Below are positions 28,372-37,861 of a DNA stretch of 64,000 nucleotides, in pieces. The stretch is taken from positions 1,782,036-1,846,035 of the forward strand of contig NC_019683.1 of NCBI RefSeq assembly GCF_000316605.1, read 5' to 3'. The notes under the pieces were generated by a model. That model was not told where the DNA came from and did not search any database. It saw nothing but the letters and a program-made list of their open reading frames with translations. Within the stretch, counting starts at the first letter, position 1. The number at the start of each line of letters is the position of its first letter. The position numbers and the translations under genes are program-made. This stretch comes from [Leptolyngbya] sp. PCC 7376 (GTDB taxonomy: Bacteria > Cyanobacteriota > Cyanobacteriia > Cyanobacteriales > MRBY01).

Positions 28372-30675
28372 TTAGAACCATTCATCATCTTCGTCCCAAT
28401 CATTTTCGTAGGGAATGTTCCGACCTTTGCCTTCACTGTAATACTTCCGTGAAACATTACGCTGTTCGTAGGGATCTCTCGCTGAAGGCTGTGGTGGGCG
28501 ACGACGGGGTGGACGCTGCTCAGGGGAACGTTCCTCTGGACGACGAGGTGCTGAACCATTGCCATATCCAGCGCCACCATCATTCATCGGTCGATTGCCG
28601 CTGTAATTTTGGCGGGGAGGATTAGCGGCTCCATAGTTATAATCCTGTGCTGGTGGCTGCTGTCTTTGGGGTGGTTGACGCCGATCATATTCATAACCGC
28701 GATCTTGTTGAGGTTGACGTGGCGCATCATAAGCGCGTCCAGCTCCATAACCACTAGTGGGTCGAGAAGCTTGACGAGAATCGTAGTAATAATCATCGTC
28801 TTCATCATCGCCAATAAAGGTTTTCTTGATGGTGCTGAAGAATGATTCATCCTCATCGTCATATTGCATGCGCACTTCGCGGTTTAACTCATATAACGCA
28901 TCCTGTAGATCTGCCTGCGCCCGATCTAGGCGGCGATCATCATTTTGCTTAAGACCCTCAAGAATTTCCTGGGACAAACTCTCAATGCGACGGCGATAAT
29001 AACTCGCAAATTGACTCCCAAAATCAAGCGTCACTTCTTTCAATCGTCTCGAAGCTTGATCTGTTAATGCCTTCGCCCGATTACGCTTTTCAACCTTTTC
29101 ACGTCGCTCACGATCTTCCCGCGAGAATTGCTCGGCATCGCGCATCATACGGTTCACTTCCGCATCCGTCAATGTGGATGAACCCTGTACTGTAATGCTC
29201 TGCTCACGACCAGTGGTTTTATCGCGCGCGGCAACTTGCAAAATACCATTGGCATCAATATCAAACGATACCTGCACTTGCGGCACGCCCCGTGGCGCGG
29301 GTGGAATACCCGTCAGCTTAAAGCGACCAAGGGATTTATTTCCCTGAGCCATCTCCCGCTCACCTTGCATCACATGGATTTCCACAACAGTTTGATTGTT
29401 CTCACCTGTCGAGAAAATATCCGAGCGCCGCACCGGAATGGTTGTATTTCTGGGGATGAGTTTTTTCATTACCCCACCAATCGTCTCAAGCCCAAGGGAG
29501 AGGGGTGTCACATCGAGCAACAGAATATCTTTGACTTCACCACCGAGAATGCCAGCTTGAATCGCTGCTCCCACAGCAACCACTTCATCGGGGTTCACAT
29601 TTTGGTTGGGTTCACGGTCAATAAAACTACGAACTAATCCCTGCACTAACGGAATACGAGTAGAGCCACCAACGAGAACCACTTCCCGAATTTGTACTGG
29701 GCTAATGCCAGCATCCTGAAGGGCACGCTTAATAGGACGACGTAAACGGCTAACCAATTCACCACTCAAACTTTCAAAAGTTGCGCGATCAAGCTGGGTT
29801 TCTAAATGCTTAGGGCCATCTTCAGTTGCGGTGATGAAGGGTAAGTTGATTTCAGTAGTTGTGACACCAGAGAGTTCAATCTTCGCTTTTTCGGCAGCTT
29901 CAGTAAGACGTTGTAATGACTGACGATCTTTACGGAGATCAATATCTTCTGCTTCGAGAAATTGTTCTGCAAGCCAATCGACAATCTTGCGGTCAAAGTC
30001 GTTACCACCAAGCTGGGTATCACCGCTGGTCGATTTCACTTCAAAGACGCCATCACCCACTTCAAGGACGGAGACATCAAACGTACCGCCACCAAGGTCA
30101 AAAACAAGGATTGAAGAGCTTTCTTTTTGCTCTAAACCATAGGCCAGGGCGGCGGCAGTAGGTTCATTGAGAATGCGTAAAACTTCTAAGCCTGCAATTC
30201 GTCCAGCATCACGGGTCGCTTGGCGCTGGGAATCATTGAAATAAGCAGGCACGGTGATAACTGCGCCCGTAACTTCTTCGCCTAGGTAACGTTCTGCTTC
30301 GTCAGCAAGGCGACGGATAATTTTTGCGGAGATCTCTTCGGGAGCAAATTCTTGGCGCAGACGAGGACAGCGGATTTTAATCGCATCTTCTTCGGTGCGA
30401 CGAATCGTGTAAGGGACTTGCTTCGAATCGGAGTTTAGTTCTGCGTAGCGTCTACCCATAAAGCGTTTGACGCCATAGTAAGTATTCTGGGGGTTTAGGA
30501 CGGATTGCCGACGCGCCATTTGTCCGACGAGAAGTTCGCCGTCTTTGTTAAAGCCGACAACTGAAGGAGTTGTTCTCGTTCCCTCTGAGTTGGCAATAAC
30601 AATGGGTTTGCTGCCTTCCATTACTGCAACGACGGAATTCGTGGTTCCGAGATCGATGCCGACTACTCTACCCAT
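28372..30675 (-). CDS. dnaK3: Hsp70 chaperone DnaK3 with long C-terminal extension
   Basis: A 767-residue Hsp70. The nucleotide-binding domain has all signatures ([47 protein letters not shown]). The substrate-binding domain follows from about 385 ([16 protein letters not shown]). After the helical lid (about 620) comes an extension of about 150 residues rich in Arg, Pro, Gln, Tyr, Gly and Asp ([19 protein letters not shown]), replacing the usual EEVKDKK tail. Length, the disordered tail and the downstream dnaJ match the essential DnaK3 of cyanobacteria, reported to associate with membranes and polysomes. It is first in a four-gene minus-strand run. Confidence 0.93.
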   Translation of the reverse strand: MGRVVGIDLGTTNSVVAVMEGSKPIVIANSEGTRTTPSVVGFNKDGELLVGQMARRQSVLNPQNTYYGVKRFMGRRYAELNSDSKQVPYTIRRTEEDAIKIRCPRLRQEFAPEEISAKIIRRLADEAERYLGEEVTGAVITVPAYFNDSQRQATRDAGRIAGLEVLRILNEPTAAALAYGLEQKESSSILVFDLGGGTFDVSVLEVGDGVFEVKSTSGDTQLGGNDFDRKIVDWLAEQFLEAEDIDLRKDRQSLQRLTEAAEKAKIELSGVTTTEINLPFITATEDGPKHLETQLDRATFESLSGELVSRLRRPIKRALQDAGISPVQIREVVLVGGSTRIPLVQGLVRSFIDREPNQNVNPDEVVAVGAAIQAGILGGEVKDILLLDVTPLSLGLETIGGVMKKLIPRNTTIPVRRSDIFSTGENNQTVVEIHVMQGEREMAQGNKSLGRFKLTGIPPAPRGVPQVQVSFDIDANGILQVAARDKTTGREQSITVQGSSTLTDAEVNRMMRDAEQFSREDRERREKVEKRNRAKALTDQASRRLKEVTLDFGSQFASYYRRRIESLSQEILEGLKQNDDRRLDRAQADLQDALYELNREVRMQYDDEDESFFSTIKKTFIGDDEDDDYYYDSRQASRPTSGYGAGRAYDAPRQPQQDRGYEYDRRQPPQRQQPPAQDYNYGAANPPRQNYSGNRPMNDGGAGYGNGSAPRRPEERSPEQRPPRRRPPQPSARDPYEQRNVSRKYYSEGKGRNIPYENDWDEDDEWF

Positions 30676-30854
30676 GCGCTTTCTTGTTCTCCTTGGTGTG
30701 GCTCGACAATTCTATTTATATTAGGCCGCGCCACGATTGTTAACAATATTTGCTCTCTATTTTATCGGAGGGGCTGTTTTTTTTGTGAAAACGAGTAGTC
30801 GAGAAGGGGATTTGATTTCGAGAGAATCAAGGCTCAGGCTTTGGGGTTCTCGGA

Positions 30855-32159
30855 TCAAGTTTGTATTTTTTTGCCGTCAATGATGATGTAATCAGGAGCC
30901 ACTGTAATGATTCCTTCAGTAGCTTTTTTGTGGCTGGCGATCGCCTCTTCTTCTCTACCTAGAGCAGACAAGACATCACCTCGCTTTTGCCATGCATCGT
31001 GTAAATCCGGTCTCAGCTCAAGGGCTTTATCGTAGCTGGCGATCGCCGCCTCATACTCACCTGACTTCTCTAGGGCAATCCCTTTTTGAAACCAGGTGAG
31101 ATAGTAATTGGGCCTGATTTCGATGAGGTAATCATAGATATCAATTGCCGCTTCATATTGTCCAGTTTTCTCTAAAGCTAGTGCTTTTTTATATCGCGTT
31201 TGATTATCATTCGGAGTCAGTTCGAGGGCTTTATCGTAGCTGGCGATCGCCTCCTCATTCCTCTCCGATAGTTCTAAAACAATGGCTCGGTTGTACCATG
31301 TCGTTTCACAATTCGGGTCACATTCCGTCGCTTTGTCATAGCTGGCGAGAGCCTCTTCTTGCCGACCCATTGCCGATAAATCAGCGACCCGATTATGCCA
31401 TGCATAGTGATGATCAGGCTTCAGTTCAAGAACTTTACCATAGCAATCTAGAGCTTCCTCTTTTCTCCCCAACTCCTTCAGAACTAAACCCTTATTATTT
31501 ATTGCATCAATATTCTCTGGGTCAAATGCCAGCGTTTCATCGTAGCTTGCCAGCGCTTCATCGTATTTCTTTAACAGACACAATGTATTACTACAACGAT
31601 ATCTAGCTTCATTATTTTTTGGGTTAAACTCTACCGTTTTGTTGTAGCTATCAACAGCTTCCTCATATCTCTTCAGTTCATATAAAGCATTGGCTCGTTC
31701 ATACCAAGCCCGGGAATAATCAGATTTCACACTGAGCGCATCATCACAGTGCATGACAACTTCATAGAATTGCCCAAACGCTTCATACACGAGCGCTTGA
31801 ATATACCAACTCTCCGGATCATCATCGGTATACAATGCAGTGCATTCATCAAAGCTATTGAGTAGCTCATCCGATTTTTCTTTACAGACAAACCGCCTGT
31901 TATTGAGGGCATGCTCACAAATTGGTCGAATCTCTAAAGCCTGGTCATAACTCATAATTGAGTCTTCATATCGACCAAGCTTGTAGCAGACATTACCTCG
32001 ATTTAACCAAGCAGCATAATAATCTGGCTCTAGTTTTATAGCCTCGTTATAGCAAGCAAGGGCTTCTTCATATTTGCCGTCATTACTGAAGCCGTAGCCT
32101 TGATCAAACAGCGCTTCATGGTCATCTGACTGAGACTCAACCTTCTTAGAATTTTGCAT
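30855..32159 (-). CDS. TPR-repeat protein (about twelve repeats)
   Basis: A 434-residue protein made almost wholly of 34-residue tetratricopeptide repeats: EALACYNEAIKLEPDYYAAW, DSIMSYDQALEIRP, EAVDSYNKTVEFNP, EALASYDETLAFDP and so on to EAIASHKKATEG. About twelve units can be counted, the third and fourth divergent. There is no signal peptide, so it is probably cytoplasmic. It ends with a short strand-rich tail (TVAPDYIIIDGKKIQT). TPR arrays bind partner proteins; no partner can be deduced. The exported TPR gene upstream ends 52 bp before this start, so they may share a transcript. Confidence 0.88.
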   Translation of the reverse strand: MQNSKKVESQSDDHEALFDQGYGFSNDGKYEEALACYNEAIKLEPDYYAAWLNRGNVCYKLGRYEDSIMSYDQALEIRPICEHALNNRRFVCKEKSDELLNSFDECTALYTDDDPESWYIQALVYEAFGQFYEVVMHCDDALSVKSDYSRAWYERANALYELKRYEEAVDSYNKTVEFNPKNNEARYRCSNTLCLLKKYDEALASYDETLAFDPENIDAINNKGLVLKELGRKEEALDCYGKVLELKPDHHYAWHNRVADLSAMGRQEEALASYDKATECDPNCETTWYNRAIVLELSERNEEAIASYDKALELTPNDNQTRYKKALALEKTGQYEAAIDIYDYLIEIRPNYYLTWFQKGIALEKSGEYEAAIASYDKALELRPDLHDAWQKRGDVLSALGREEEAIASHKKATEGIITVAPDYIIIDGKKIQT

Positions 32160-32211
32160 CAGAAATGAGTGGATAAAGACAAATGTAATTTGAAATTTTT
32201 TGGTATCGGGC

Positions 32212-33126
32212 CTAGGGTTTTAAGCTTTCAAGGATCTCGAGGGCTTGGGATTGGTTGACGGCTTGGTTTTGTTCGCCAAAAATTTCTGCCGCTTTCGTTA
32301 AGTCGGCGATCGCCAGATCCATTTGATCGAGCTGATAATAGGAAATGCCGCGATTAAAGTAGGCTTCGCCAAAATTTTCTTTGCGTTCCAAACTTGCACT
32401 GTAATCATCAGCCGCAGCTTGGTGATCCCCGAGACGGTTATAGGCTAAAGCCCTGTTGTAATAGGCCTTCGCGTGATCAGGTTTGAGATCGATGGCAGCA
32501 TTATAATCGGCGATCGCCTTCTCGTGATACTCGGCGGCAAGGTCTGGATTATCGGCTTCGATGGCAACTACCGCGAGATCATCATAGGTATTGCCGCGAT
32601 TGATAAAAAAGTCTGGGTTGTCGTCTTTTAAGTCAATTGCCGCTTCGCAACTCACAAGAGCTTCTTCATACTGCTTGAGCAAATAGGCCGCATAACAACG
32701 ATTTCCATAAGCATCGGCAAATTCAGGATTTAGCTCAACTGCACTGCCATAATCATCATAAGCAGCTTGGTATTCACCTAAAATATGGTGGCTGTAACCG
32801 CGATTATAAAAGGCATCGGCATCATTTGCATCAATGGCGAGAGAAGCAGAGAAGTCGTCTATTGCTCCGAGATAATCACCATTGGTTAATTTATCAACGC
32901 CAGAATTATAAAACTGGATTGCTTCAAGACGCTCAATATCGCTTGCGCTACTGTCCTCAGCCTCAGGCGTTTCAACAGCGCTTGTTTCGTCATTATTTTG
33001 TGCGATTTCTAACGGCATCAATATCAGTGGAGACTGCTCAACCGGCACCTGTGCAAAAAGAGGAGCCTGAGCAAGAAAGAAAGTGCTGCCGAAGATGACC
33101 CAATATCGAATGCCAAGTTTCATCAT
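32212..33126 (-). CDS. Exported TPR-repeat protein
   Basis: A 304-residue protein with an N-terminal signal peptide (IRYWVIFGSTFFLAQAPLFAQ, cleavage probably after LFA or AQA near residue 25). A low-complexity acidic spacer follows (about 38-65, SAVETPEAEDSSASDIE) and then six TPR units from about residue 68: AIQFYNSGVDKLTNGDYLGA, DAFYNRGYSHHILGEYQAAY, DAYGNRCYAAYLLKQYEEAL, DFFINRGNTYDDL, KAYYNRALAYNRLGDHQAAA, EAYFNRGISYYQLDQMDLAI. It is probably periplasmic. It is first in a pair with the cytoplasmic TPR gene. Function unknown. Confidence 0.87.
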   Translation of the reverse strand: MMKLGIRYWVIFGSTFFLAQAPLFAQVPVEQSPLILMPLEIAQNNDETSAVETPEAEDSSASDIERLEAIQFYNSGVDKLTNGDYLGAIDDFSASLAIDANDADAFYNRGYSHHILGEYQAAYDDYGSAVELNPEFADAYGNRCYAAYLLKQYEEALVSCEAAIDLKDDNPDFFINRGNTYDDLAVVAIEADNPDLAAEYHEKAIADYNAAIDLKPDHAKAYYNRALAYNRLGDHQAAADDYSASLERKENFGEAYFNRGISYYQLDQMDLAIADLTKAAEIFGEQNQAVNQSQALEILESLKP

Positions 33127-33209
33127 TGTCCCTGTATATCTAGAGCTATTGTATAAACTCGATCCAAATTCTATTGTATGGGGCTGCTTAAGTTTAAGCG
33201 TTACTACTT

Positions 33210-33413
33210 TTATGACTTCGAGTCAGCAGAAGAAGTGTCTGTTGGTTCATCAGTTTTAAACTTTGGAATAATTCCTTTGTCATAGTTTGAGGCGATCGCC
33301 AGAAATGCTCCGGCCAGGATATACACAGGCAGTGGCACGAAAAATCCTTTAATGGACTGGAACAATTGCACCAGCACAAATAGGATTACAACACTCGTTA
33401 GCCAAATTTTCAT
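33210..33413 (-). CDS. Small two-helix membrane protein, unknown
   Basis: A 67-residue protein starting MKIWLTSVVILFVLVQLF, with two hydrophobic segments (about 3-17 and 25-41: LPVYILAGAFLAIASNYD) and a polar, acidic tail (KTDEPTDTSSADSKS). I chose the ATG at 33413 because GAGGTG precedes it at good distance; an upstream in-frame ATG at 33431 would add six residues. It resembles short conserved cyanobacterial membrane proteins; no function known. Confidence 0.65.
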   Translation of the reverse strand: MKIWLTSVVILFVLVQLFQSIKGFFVPLPVYILAGAFLAIASNYDKGIIPKFKTDEPTDTSSADSKS

Positions 33414-33489
33414 GGACACCTCTAACCACACCTAGGTAATTTGTAGCGCATCAAGGACGGCGATCGCCACACCCCCAAAGCCGAGCTCA

Positions 33490-33891
33490 TCAAACCTGCC
33501 AATCAATTAACTTCAAACTATCAATCAGACTAAATTCTTTGGTGTTATGGGTAACGAGGATTAAATCATGGGACAGGGCGATCGCCGCAATCTGCAAATC
33601 GTAAGCACCAAGAGATATCCCTTTTTTCCGTAGATCTGCTCGTATCTTGCCGCAAAGCTGGGCTGATTTGCTATCAAACGGCAAACTAATTAATTCCGCT
33701 AAAAAGTACTTTAAAGTCTCTAAATTTCCAACTACTTGAGAACCCGTATACGCGCCGTAATAAAGCTCTGATTTCACCACATCACAAATACAAACATCCT
33801 CTGTCGAAACATTCTGAAAGTGTTCGTACAAAATTGGATCCCGGCAGTTGAGGTAGCCGATGCAGGTGTTGGTATCCAGCAAATAAATCAT
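33490..33891 (-). CDS. vapC: VapC-type toxin (PIN-domain ribonuclease)
   Basis: A 133-residue PIN domain. Acidic residues of the active site are visible: Asp in MIYLLDTNTCIGYLN, Glu in VVKSELYYGAY, Asp in LGAYDLQIAAIAL, and the last strand LILVTHNTKEF. VapC toxins cut tRNA or rRNA at single sites. The ATG overlaps the stop of the upstream antitoxin gene by 4 nt (ATGA), which fixes this start over the longer frame that would begin at 33954 and run inside the antitoxin gene. With the partner it forms a type II toxin-antitoxin pair. Confidence 0.9.
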   Translation of the reverse strand: MIYLLDTNTCIGYLNCRDPILYEHFQNVSTEDVCICDVVKSELYYGAYTGSQVVGNLETLKYFLAELISLPFDSKSAQLCGKIRADLRKKGISLGAYDLQIAAIALSHDLILVTHNTKEFSLIDSLKLIDWQV

Positions 33892-34118
33892 AGAAGCTTC
33901 TCTCGCGGAGGCTGCTGTTCTTGAGCCTCTCGATGTAAGGCTTCCCCTTGCCAAGCGCCACTAGTCTCTAAAAATCGTTGGGACCATTGATGCTTTGAAA
34001 GTTTAGATGTTGGTTGATAGACCAACAGTAGCTCTAGTTCCTCACCTGAATATTCTGGCAGTTGAATGTGCAGGACACCCTGATTATTTACAGTCGTTTT
34101 TAGTCGCAAACTTTCCAT
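33888..34118 (-). CDS. vapB: VapB-type antitoxin
   Basis: A 76-residue protein, MESLRLKTTVNNQGVLHIQL..., beginning with an AbrB/MraZ-like swapped-hairpin pattern (strand, turn NNQG, strand LHIQLPEYSGEELELLLVY), which would bind DNA, followed by a helical, charged tail (WSQRFLETSGAWQGEA) that would wrap the toxin. It ends in an ATGA overlap with vapC. The pair is probably autoregulated through the promoter in the 40 bp upstream. Confidence 0.8.
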   Translation of the reverse strand: MESLRLKTTVNNQGVLHIQLPEYSGEELELLLVYQPTSKLSKHQWSQRFLETSGAWQGEALHREAQEQQPPREKLL

Positions 34119-34158
34119 TTCAATTTATGTTTTTTGAGTAGAATCCCTGTCAATACAA

Positions 34159-34896
34159 TTACGCAATAATTTCTAGGGCATCAAGGGAGGCGATCGCCAC
34201 ATCTGCCGCATCGAGATGAGCAGCAGCTGCATCACCCCAGCAAATTCCCACCGAACCCGCAGCACCTGCATTATTCGCCATCTGAATATCGCCAGGTGCA
34301 TCACCAACCATTAAAGTTTGGCTCGGCTCTGTCCCCAAATCTCGACAAGCTTTCAAGAATAAATCGGGGTCTGGTTTTAGACCAAATTCTGCCCCCATTT
34401 CTAACTGAATAAAGTCTTGGAGCTGATAAATTTGGACAAACTTTTTCACATTGGCGGTATTATCCATCGACAGAATACCGAGTTTCAAGCCAGCATCATG
34501 GCAAAATTTCAGCACTTCCAAACTTCCTGTAAACAAAGGGGAAGTACCACTGCGATCGCCCAGCACTGTTTCCGCTTCTTCAAAAGCTTTTTTCGCAATT
34601 GCGAGTGCTTCAAACCAACTGCGACCCGTTTCGGCAATATAAGCAGCGGCGGCGATCGCATTTTCATGGTTACTGCCCACCGCCATCAGCCCAGCGGGAT
34701 CGAGGTCACCATCCAACATCCCAAAGGACATTAGCAACGGCTCACCGACCCCCGGCACCTGTGCATCGATCAGCCTCGCACGCTTTTGAGCTAATTGTTT
34801 GAGATAACTTTGAGAATCTGATAATGTCCCGTCTTTATCGAAAATAATGCCTGTAATATCTTCAAAAACTTTGTCGTGAACTTTAACCGTAACCAT
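34159..34896 (-). CDS. HAD-superfamily phosphatase (phosphoglycolate phosphatase-like)
   Basis: About 245 residues. Motif I is GIIFDKDGTLSDS (nucleophile Asp and acid/base Asp), motif II LKLGILSMDN, motif III Lys in MGAEFGLKPDPDLF, and motif IV VGDAPGDIQMANNAG. A helical cap lies between motifs I and II (AQKRARLIDAQVPG..., SMLDGDLDPAGLMAV), as in phosphoglycolate phosphatase and related C1-cap enzymes. The substrate cannot be fixed. I prefer ATG 34896; an upstream ATG (34926) would add ten residues rich in Val/Trp. It lies 40 bp from the vapB start on the same strand. Confidence 0.87.
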   Translation of the reverse strand: MVTVKVHDKVFEDITGIIFDKDGTLSDSQSYLKQLAQKRARLIDAQVPGVGEPLLMSFGMLDGDLDPAGLMAVGSNHENAIAAAAYIAETGRSWFEALAIAKKAFEEAETVLGDRSGTSPLFTGSLEVLKFCHDAGLKLGILSMDNTANVKKFVQIYQLQDFIQLEMGAEFGLKPDPDLFLKACRDLGTEPSQTLMVGDAPGDIQMANNAGAAGSVGICWGDAAAAHLDAADVAIASLDALEIIA

Positions 34897-35041
34897 GACC
34901 CAAACCAACCCACAAATTGCCTCCATACCCTAGTACGAATCGGCATTCATTGCAGCTTGTTTTTTTTGCATATTCCGCTGAAATCGTAGAGCCAGGGAGG
35001 TTATCCTAAAAAGTGTTGATTTGAGAGGGGACAAAAGCGCG

Positions 35042-35833
35042 ATGCAAGGATTAATTTGTTTGGTTTGTGGACTCATGCTGTGGTTGGGTTTACAGGTCTC
35101 ACCAGCAGATGCCATGACAAATGAAGCCTATCTGCGCGGCGATCGCCTCACCCGTGAAGCTGTGCAAGCGGCGAAAAAGGGCGACTTATTCACTGCTGAA
35201 AAAATATGGTCAGACCTAATCGACGAGTTCCCTGGCAATCCTGCCCTCTGGAGTAACCGTGGCAATACCCGCGCCAGCATGAATAATTTCGATGAAGCCC
35301 TCGCCGATCTGAACGAAGCTGTTCGCCTTGCGCCCGACGAAGTTGACCCCTACTTTAATCGCGGTGCCATCCTCGAACAGAAACAGCAATTCAAAGCAGC
35401 TATTGATGATTACGACAAAGCTATTGAGCTAGACCCCAACGAGGCGATCGCCTACCACAATCGCGGTAATGCCTACGGCAGCCTAGGTAATTGGTCACAG
35501 GCCGTTAAAGATTATAAGAAAGCCACCGAATTAGACCCACGATTTGCATGGGCAGCCGAAAGTTATGCCCTTGCATTATACCAAAACGGTGACATAGAAA
35601 AAGGGATCCAAAGGATGAAAAGTGTCGTCCGCAAATATCCACTTTTCGCAGATGCGAGAGTTGGCCTCACCGCGATGCTTTGGGGTAATAAGCAATTTGG
35701 GGAAGCTGAGAGCAACTGGGTATCTGCCAATGGCCTAGACAAACGCTACAAAGATCTTGATTGGATCCGCAATATTCGTCGCTTTCCGCCTACCGTTGCC
35801 GATAATCTCGATAGCTTCCTGCACCTCAACTAA
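35042..35833 (+). CDS. Exported TPR-repeat protein with MITE inserted at its stop codon
   Basis: A 263-residue protein. It has a short signal peptide or lipidless anchor (MQGLICLVCGLMLWLGLQVSPADA), then a helix, then TPRs: ALWSNRGNTRASMNNFDEAL, DPYFNRGAILEQKQQFKAAI, IAYHNRGNAYGSLGNWSQAV, AWAAESYALALYQNGDIEKG, and a tail of TPR-like helices ending SFLHLN. The ATG at 35042 is preceded by GAGAGGGG; the frame also offers a TTG at 35021. The TAA stop is at the same time the left 3-bp target duplication of the MITE that starts at 35834. It is probably lumenal or periplasmic; similar proteins occur across cyanobacteria. Confidence 0.88.
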   Translation: MQGLICLVCGLMLWLGLQVSPADAMTNEAYLRGDRLTREAVQAAKKGDLFTAEKIWSDLIDEFPGNPALWSNRGNTRASMNNFDEALADLNEAVRLAPDEVDPYFNRGAILEQKQQFKAAIDDYDKAIELDPNEAIAYHNRGNAYGSLGNWSQAVKDYKKATELDPRFAWAAESYALALYQNGDIEKGIQRMKSVVRKYPLFADARVGLTAMLWGNKQFGEAESNWVSANGLDKRYKDLDWIRNIRRFPPTVADNLDSFLHLN

Positions 35834-35965
35834 GAGGATGTCTGAAAAGGGTCTGACCGTAACTTTTGTCGAAATGAGTTGCACGTAAAAATAAGCACTT
35901 CAGGCGATCAACCTGGCGGAATTTACGCAGTATTTATCGAACATAAAGACTTTTCAGACATCCTC
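35834..35965. mobile_element. MITE, copy 1 (132 bp)
   Basis: It has 16-bp perfect terminal inverted repeats, GAGGATGTCTGAAAAG and its complement, flanked by the 3-bp direct repeat TAA (35831-35833 and 35966-35968). It has no coding capacity. A second copy at 59316-59447 differs at one base (C at 35858). Terminal sequence and TNA-type target duplication fit an element mobilised by an IS5-family (IS1031-group) transposase; none is in the window. Confidence 0.9.
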
Positions 35966-36094
35966 TAAATTAATGCCGTAAATATTATGGCATTTGAATT
36001 ATCTTTACTGAACCCATATGTTATATGGATAAATCAGTATTCTTGAGCTAGATAATAAAGTTATTAATACATACAACTTTCACAAAGAGAGATC

Positions 36095-36772
36095 ATGCTT
36101 ATCAGTCATCGTTACAAGTTTATTTATACCAAGACTGTAAAAACAGCGAGTACAAGCGTGGAATCATTTTTTGAAAGATTTTGTATGCCAGATGGTGAGT
36201 GGGAGGCAACACATGCACGAGCAGAATATGAATCACCAACAGGTGTTATTGGATTTAGAGGAAAAAATCCACCATCAAATACAAAATGGTTAAATCATAT
36301 GTCAGCACGAAAAATAAAAAAACAAGTAGGAGATGATATTTGGAATAGTTATTTTAAGTTTTGCGTTATTCGCAATCCATATGACAAATGTATATCTGCG
36401 TTTGAACACTTTGGGAAAAATCATCAAACAAAGCGGCTGTCGATATTGGATCGAATTCAAACTCGAAGAATGAAAGATGAGCAACTTCGTTTTTATGATT
36501 ATATCCGCAATAATCCTCCAATAGATCGAGATAAATACATCATTGACAATGAAATTTGTGTAAATGATTTTATTCGTTATGAATCACTTCAAGACGATAT
36601 TGAAAGGATATGCAAACATATTGGTGTGCCCTATGAATCAGATCTTTTACCTTCATTTAAAAGGGGTCGTCGTCGTCCAGATGCAACAGGAGAAACTCTA
36701 TATACAGAATTAAGTCGTCAAAAAATAGCAAAAGAATTTGCTTTTGAAATTGATTATTTTGGTTATAATTAG
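36095..36772 (+). CDS. Sulfotransferase-family protein
   Basis: A 225-residue soluble protein. Two PAPS-binding signatures of the Sulfotransfer_2-like family are visible: the 5'-phosphosulfate loop FIYTKTVKTASTSVESFF near the N terminus, and the 3'-phosphate site FCVIRNPYDKCISAFEHF at about 89-106. The middle (RIQTRRMKDEQLRFYDYI) and INDF-like part are helical. Such enzymes sulfate carbohydrates, often cell-surface polysaccharide. The gene is clearly more AT-rich than its neighbours, lacks HIP1 sites and lies next to a MITE, all suggesting transfer. It is alone on the plus strand. Confidence 0.82.
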   Translation: MLISHRYKFIYTKTVKTASTSVESFFERFCMPDGEWEATHARAEYESPTGVIGFRGKNPPSNTKWLNHMSARKIKKQVGDDIWNSYFKFCVIRNPYDKCISAFEHFGKNHQTKRLSILDRIQTRRMKDEQLRFYDYIRNNPPIDRDKYIIDNEICVNDFIRYESLQDDIERICKHIGVPYESDLLPSFKRGRRRPDATGETLYTELSRQKIAKEFAFEIDYFGYN

Positions 36773-36846
36773 CTCTAGCAATAATTTCTCGCTTTGGAAG
36801 GTAATCAACTCTAATTTCTTCAAATTTTTTATATTTCTGCTAGAGC
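36772..36846. repeat. Spaced 9-bp inverted repeat in the 3' region of the sulfotransferase gene
   Basis: GCTCTAGCA at 36772-36780 and TGCTAGAGC at 36838-36846 are complementary, separated by 57 bp containing an AT-rich segment. It lies between convergent genes and could be a weak terminator or chance. Confidence 0.3.
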
Positions 36847-36862
36847 AAATATCACATTTATT

Positions 36863-37759
36863 CTATGCTCCTTGTCCATCTAACTGAGAAATTAAATTAT
36901 TGAGATGATTAATGTCGGCATGGTAAACCTCATTGCAGAAATTGCATGTTGCTTCCGCACCACCATCGGTTTCGATCATGTCCAGCAGTTCATCCTTACC
37001 AAGCATTTTTAAAGCGCCCATCATCCGCTCAAAGGTACAACTGCAATCAAACCGTAGCATTTGAGTCTCTGAGAAAATATGTAGTCCCTCATCTCCCAAC
37101 AGATCTTGGAAAATATCGTGCAATGACTTCCCTTGTTGGAGCAGTGGCGTAAAACCCGATAGTTTACCTAATCGACTTTCAAGTTTGGCAATTAGAGCTT
37201 CATCTCGTGCAGCTTTCGGTAAAATCTGCAATAAAATCCCACCTGCGGCAGTGACACCCTCAGACCCCACAAAAACGCCAAGCACTAAGGCTGAAGGAGT
37301 TTGCTCAGAGGTGGCTAAATAATGGGTAACGTCATCGCCAATCTCGCCAGACACCAGCTCAACGGTACTGGAGTAGGGATAGCCATGACCAAAATCTTTC
37401 ACGGCATACAAAAAGCCTTTACCGATCGCTCCGCCGACATCGAGCTTACCTTTCTCATTAGGAGGTAGTTCCACAGTTGGATTGTGGACATAACCACGCA
37501 CTGTGCCATCGGGGCCACCATCCACCAGCAAACCTCCCAACGGACCATCACCCTTAATGCGGAGATTAATCCGGGCATCTTGTTTCTTCATGCTAGAGGA
37601 AATGAGCAGAGCAGAGGCCATTGTCCGTCCTAACGCTGCTGTTGCAACGTAGGAGAGGTTGTGGCGATCGCGTGCTACTTGGGTGAGCTTGGTGGTAATC
37701 ACGCCAACAACTCGTATGCCATTGTCAGCAGCTGTGCCGCGAATCAGTTGATCTGCCAT
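36863..37759 (-). CDS. hslO: Redox-regulated chaperone Hsp33
   Basis: A 298-residue Hsp33. The N-terminal domain has DQLIRGTAADNGIRVVGVIT and LGRTMASALLISSSMK; the middle has GPLGGLLVDGGPDGTVRGYV and GVTAAGGILLQILP. The C-terminal redox switch carries the zinc cysteines CxC (FDCSCTFERMMG) and CxxC (ATCNFCNEVYH). When oxidised, Hsp33 loses zinc, unfolds in part and holds unfolding proteins. All four cysteines are present and length is normal. It stands alone, convergent with the sulfotransferase gene. Confidence 0.96.
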   Translation of the reverse strand: MADQLIRGTAADNGIRVVGVITTKLTQVARDRHNLSYVATAALGRTMASALLISSSMKKQDARINLRIKGDGPLGGLLVDGGPDGTVRGYVHNPTVELPPNEKGKLDVGGAIGKGFLYAVKDFGHGYPYSSTVELVSGEIGDDVTHYLATSEQTPSALVLGVFVGSEGVTAAGGILLQILPKAARDEALIAKLESRLGKLSGFTPLLQQGKSLHDIFQDLLGDEGLHIFSETQMLRFDCSCTFERMMGALKMLGKDELLDMIETDGGAEATCNFCNEVYHADINHLNNLISQLDGQGA

Positions 37760-37861
37760 AACATCTAGAAAAAATGAATTTTTGTAAATACTATTATGGC
37801 AATTCGGGGTACCTGAGTATAGTCACTCTCGATTTAGTCTCAATTTATCCCTAACAAAACT

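Noticed and set aside
29236-29637. 133-codon frame opposite dnaK3
   Set aside because: Antisense to a highly conserved Hsp70 segment; no recognisable motifs.
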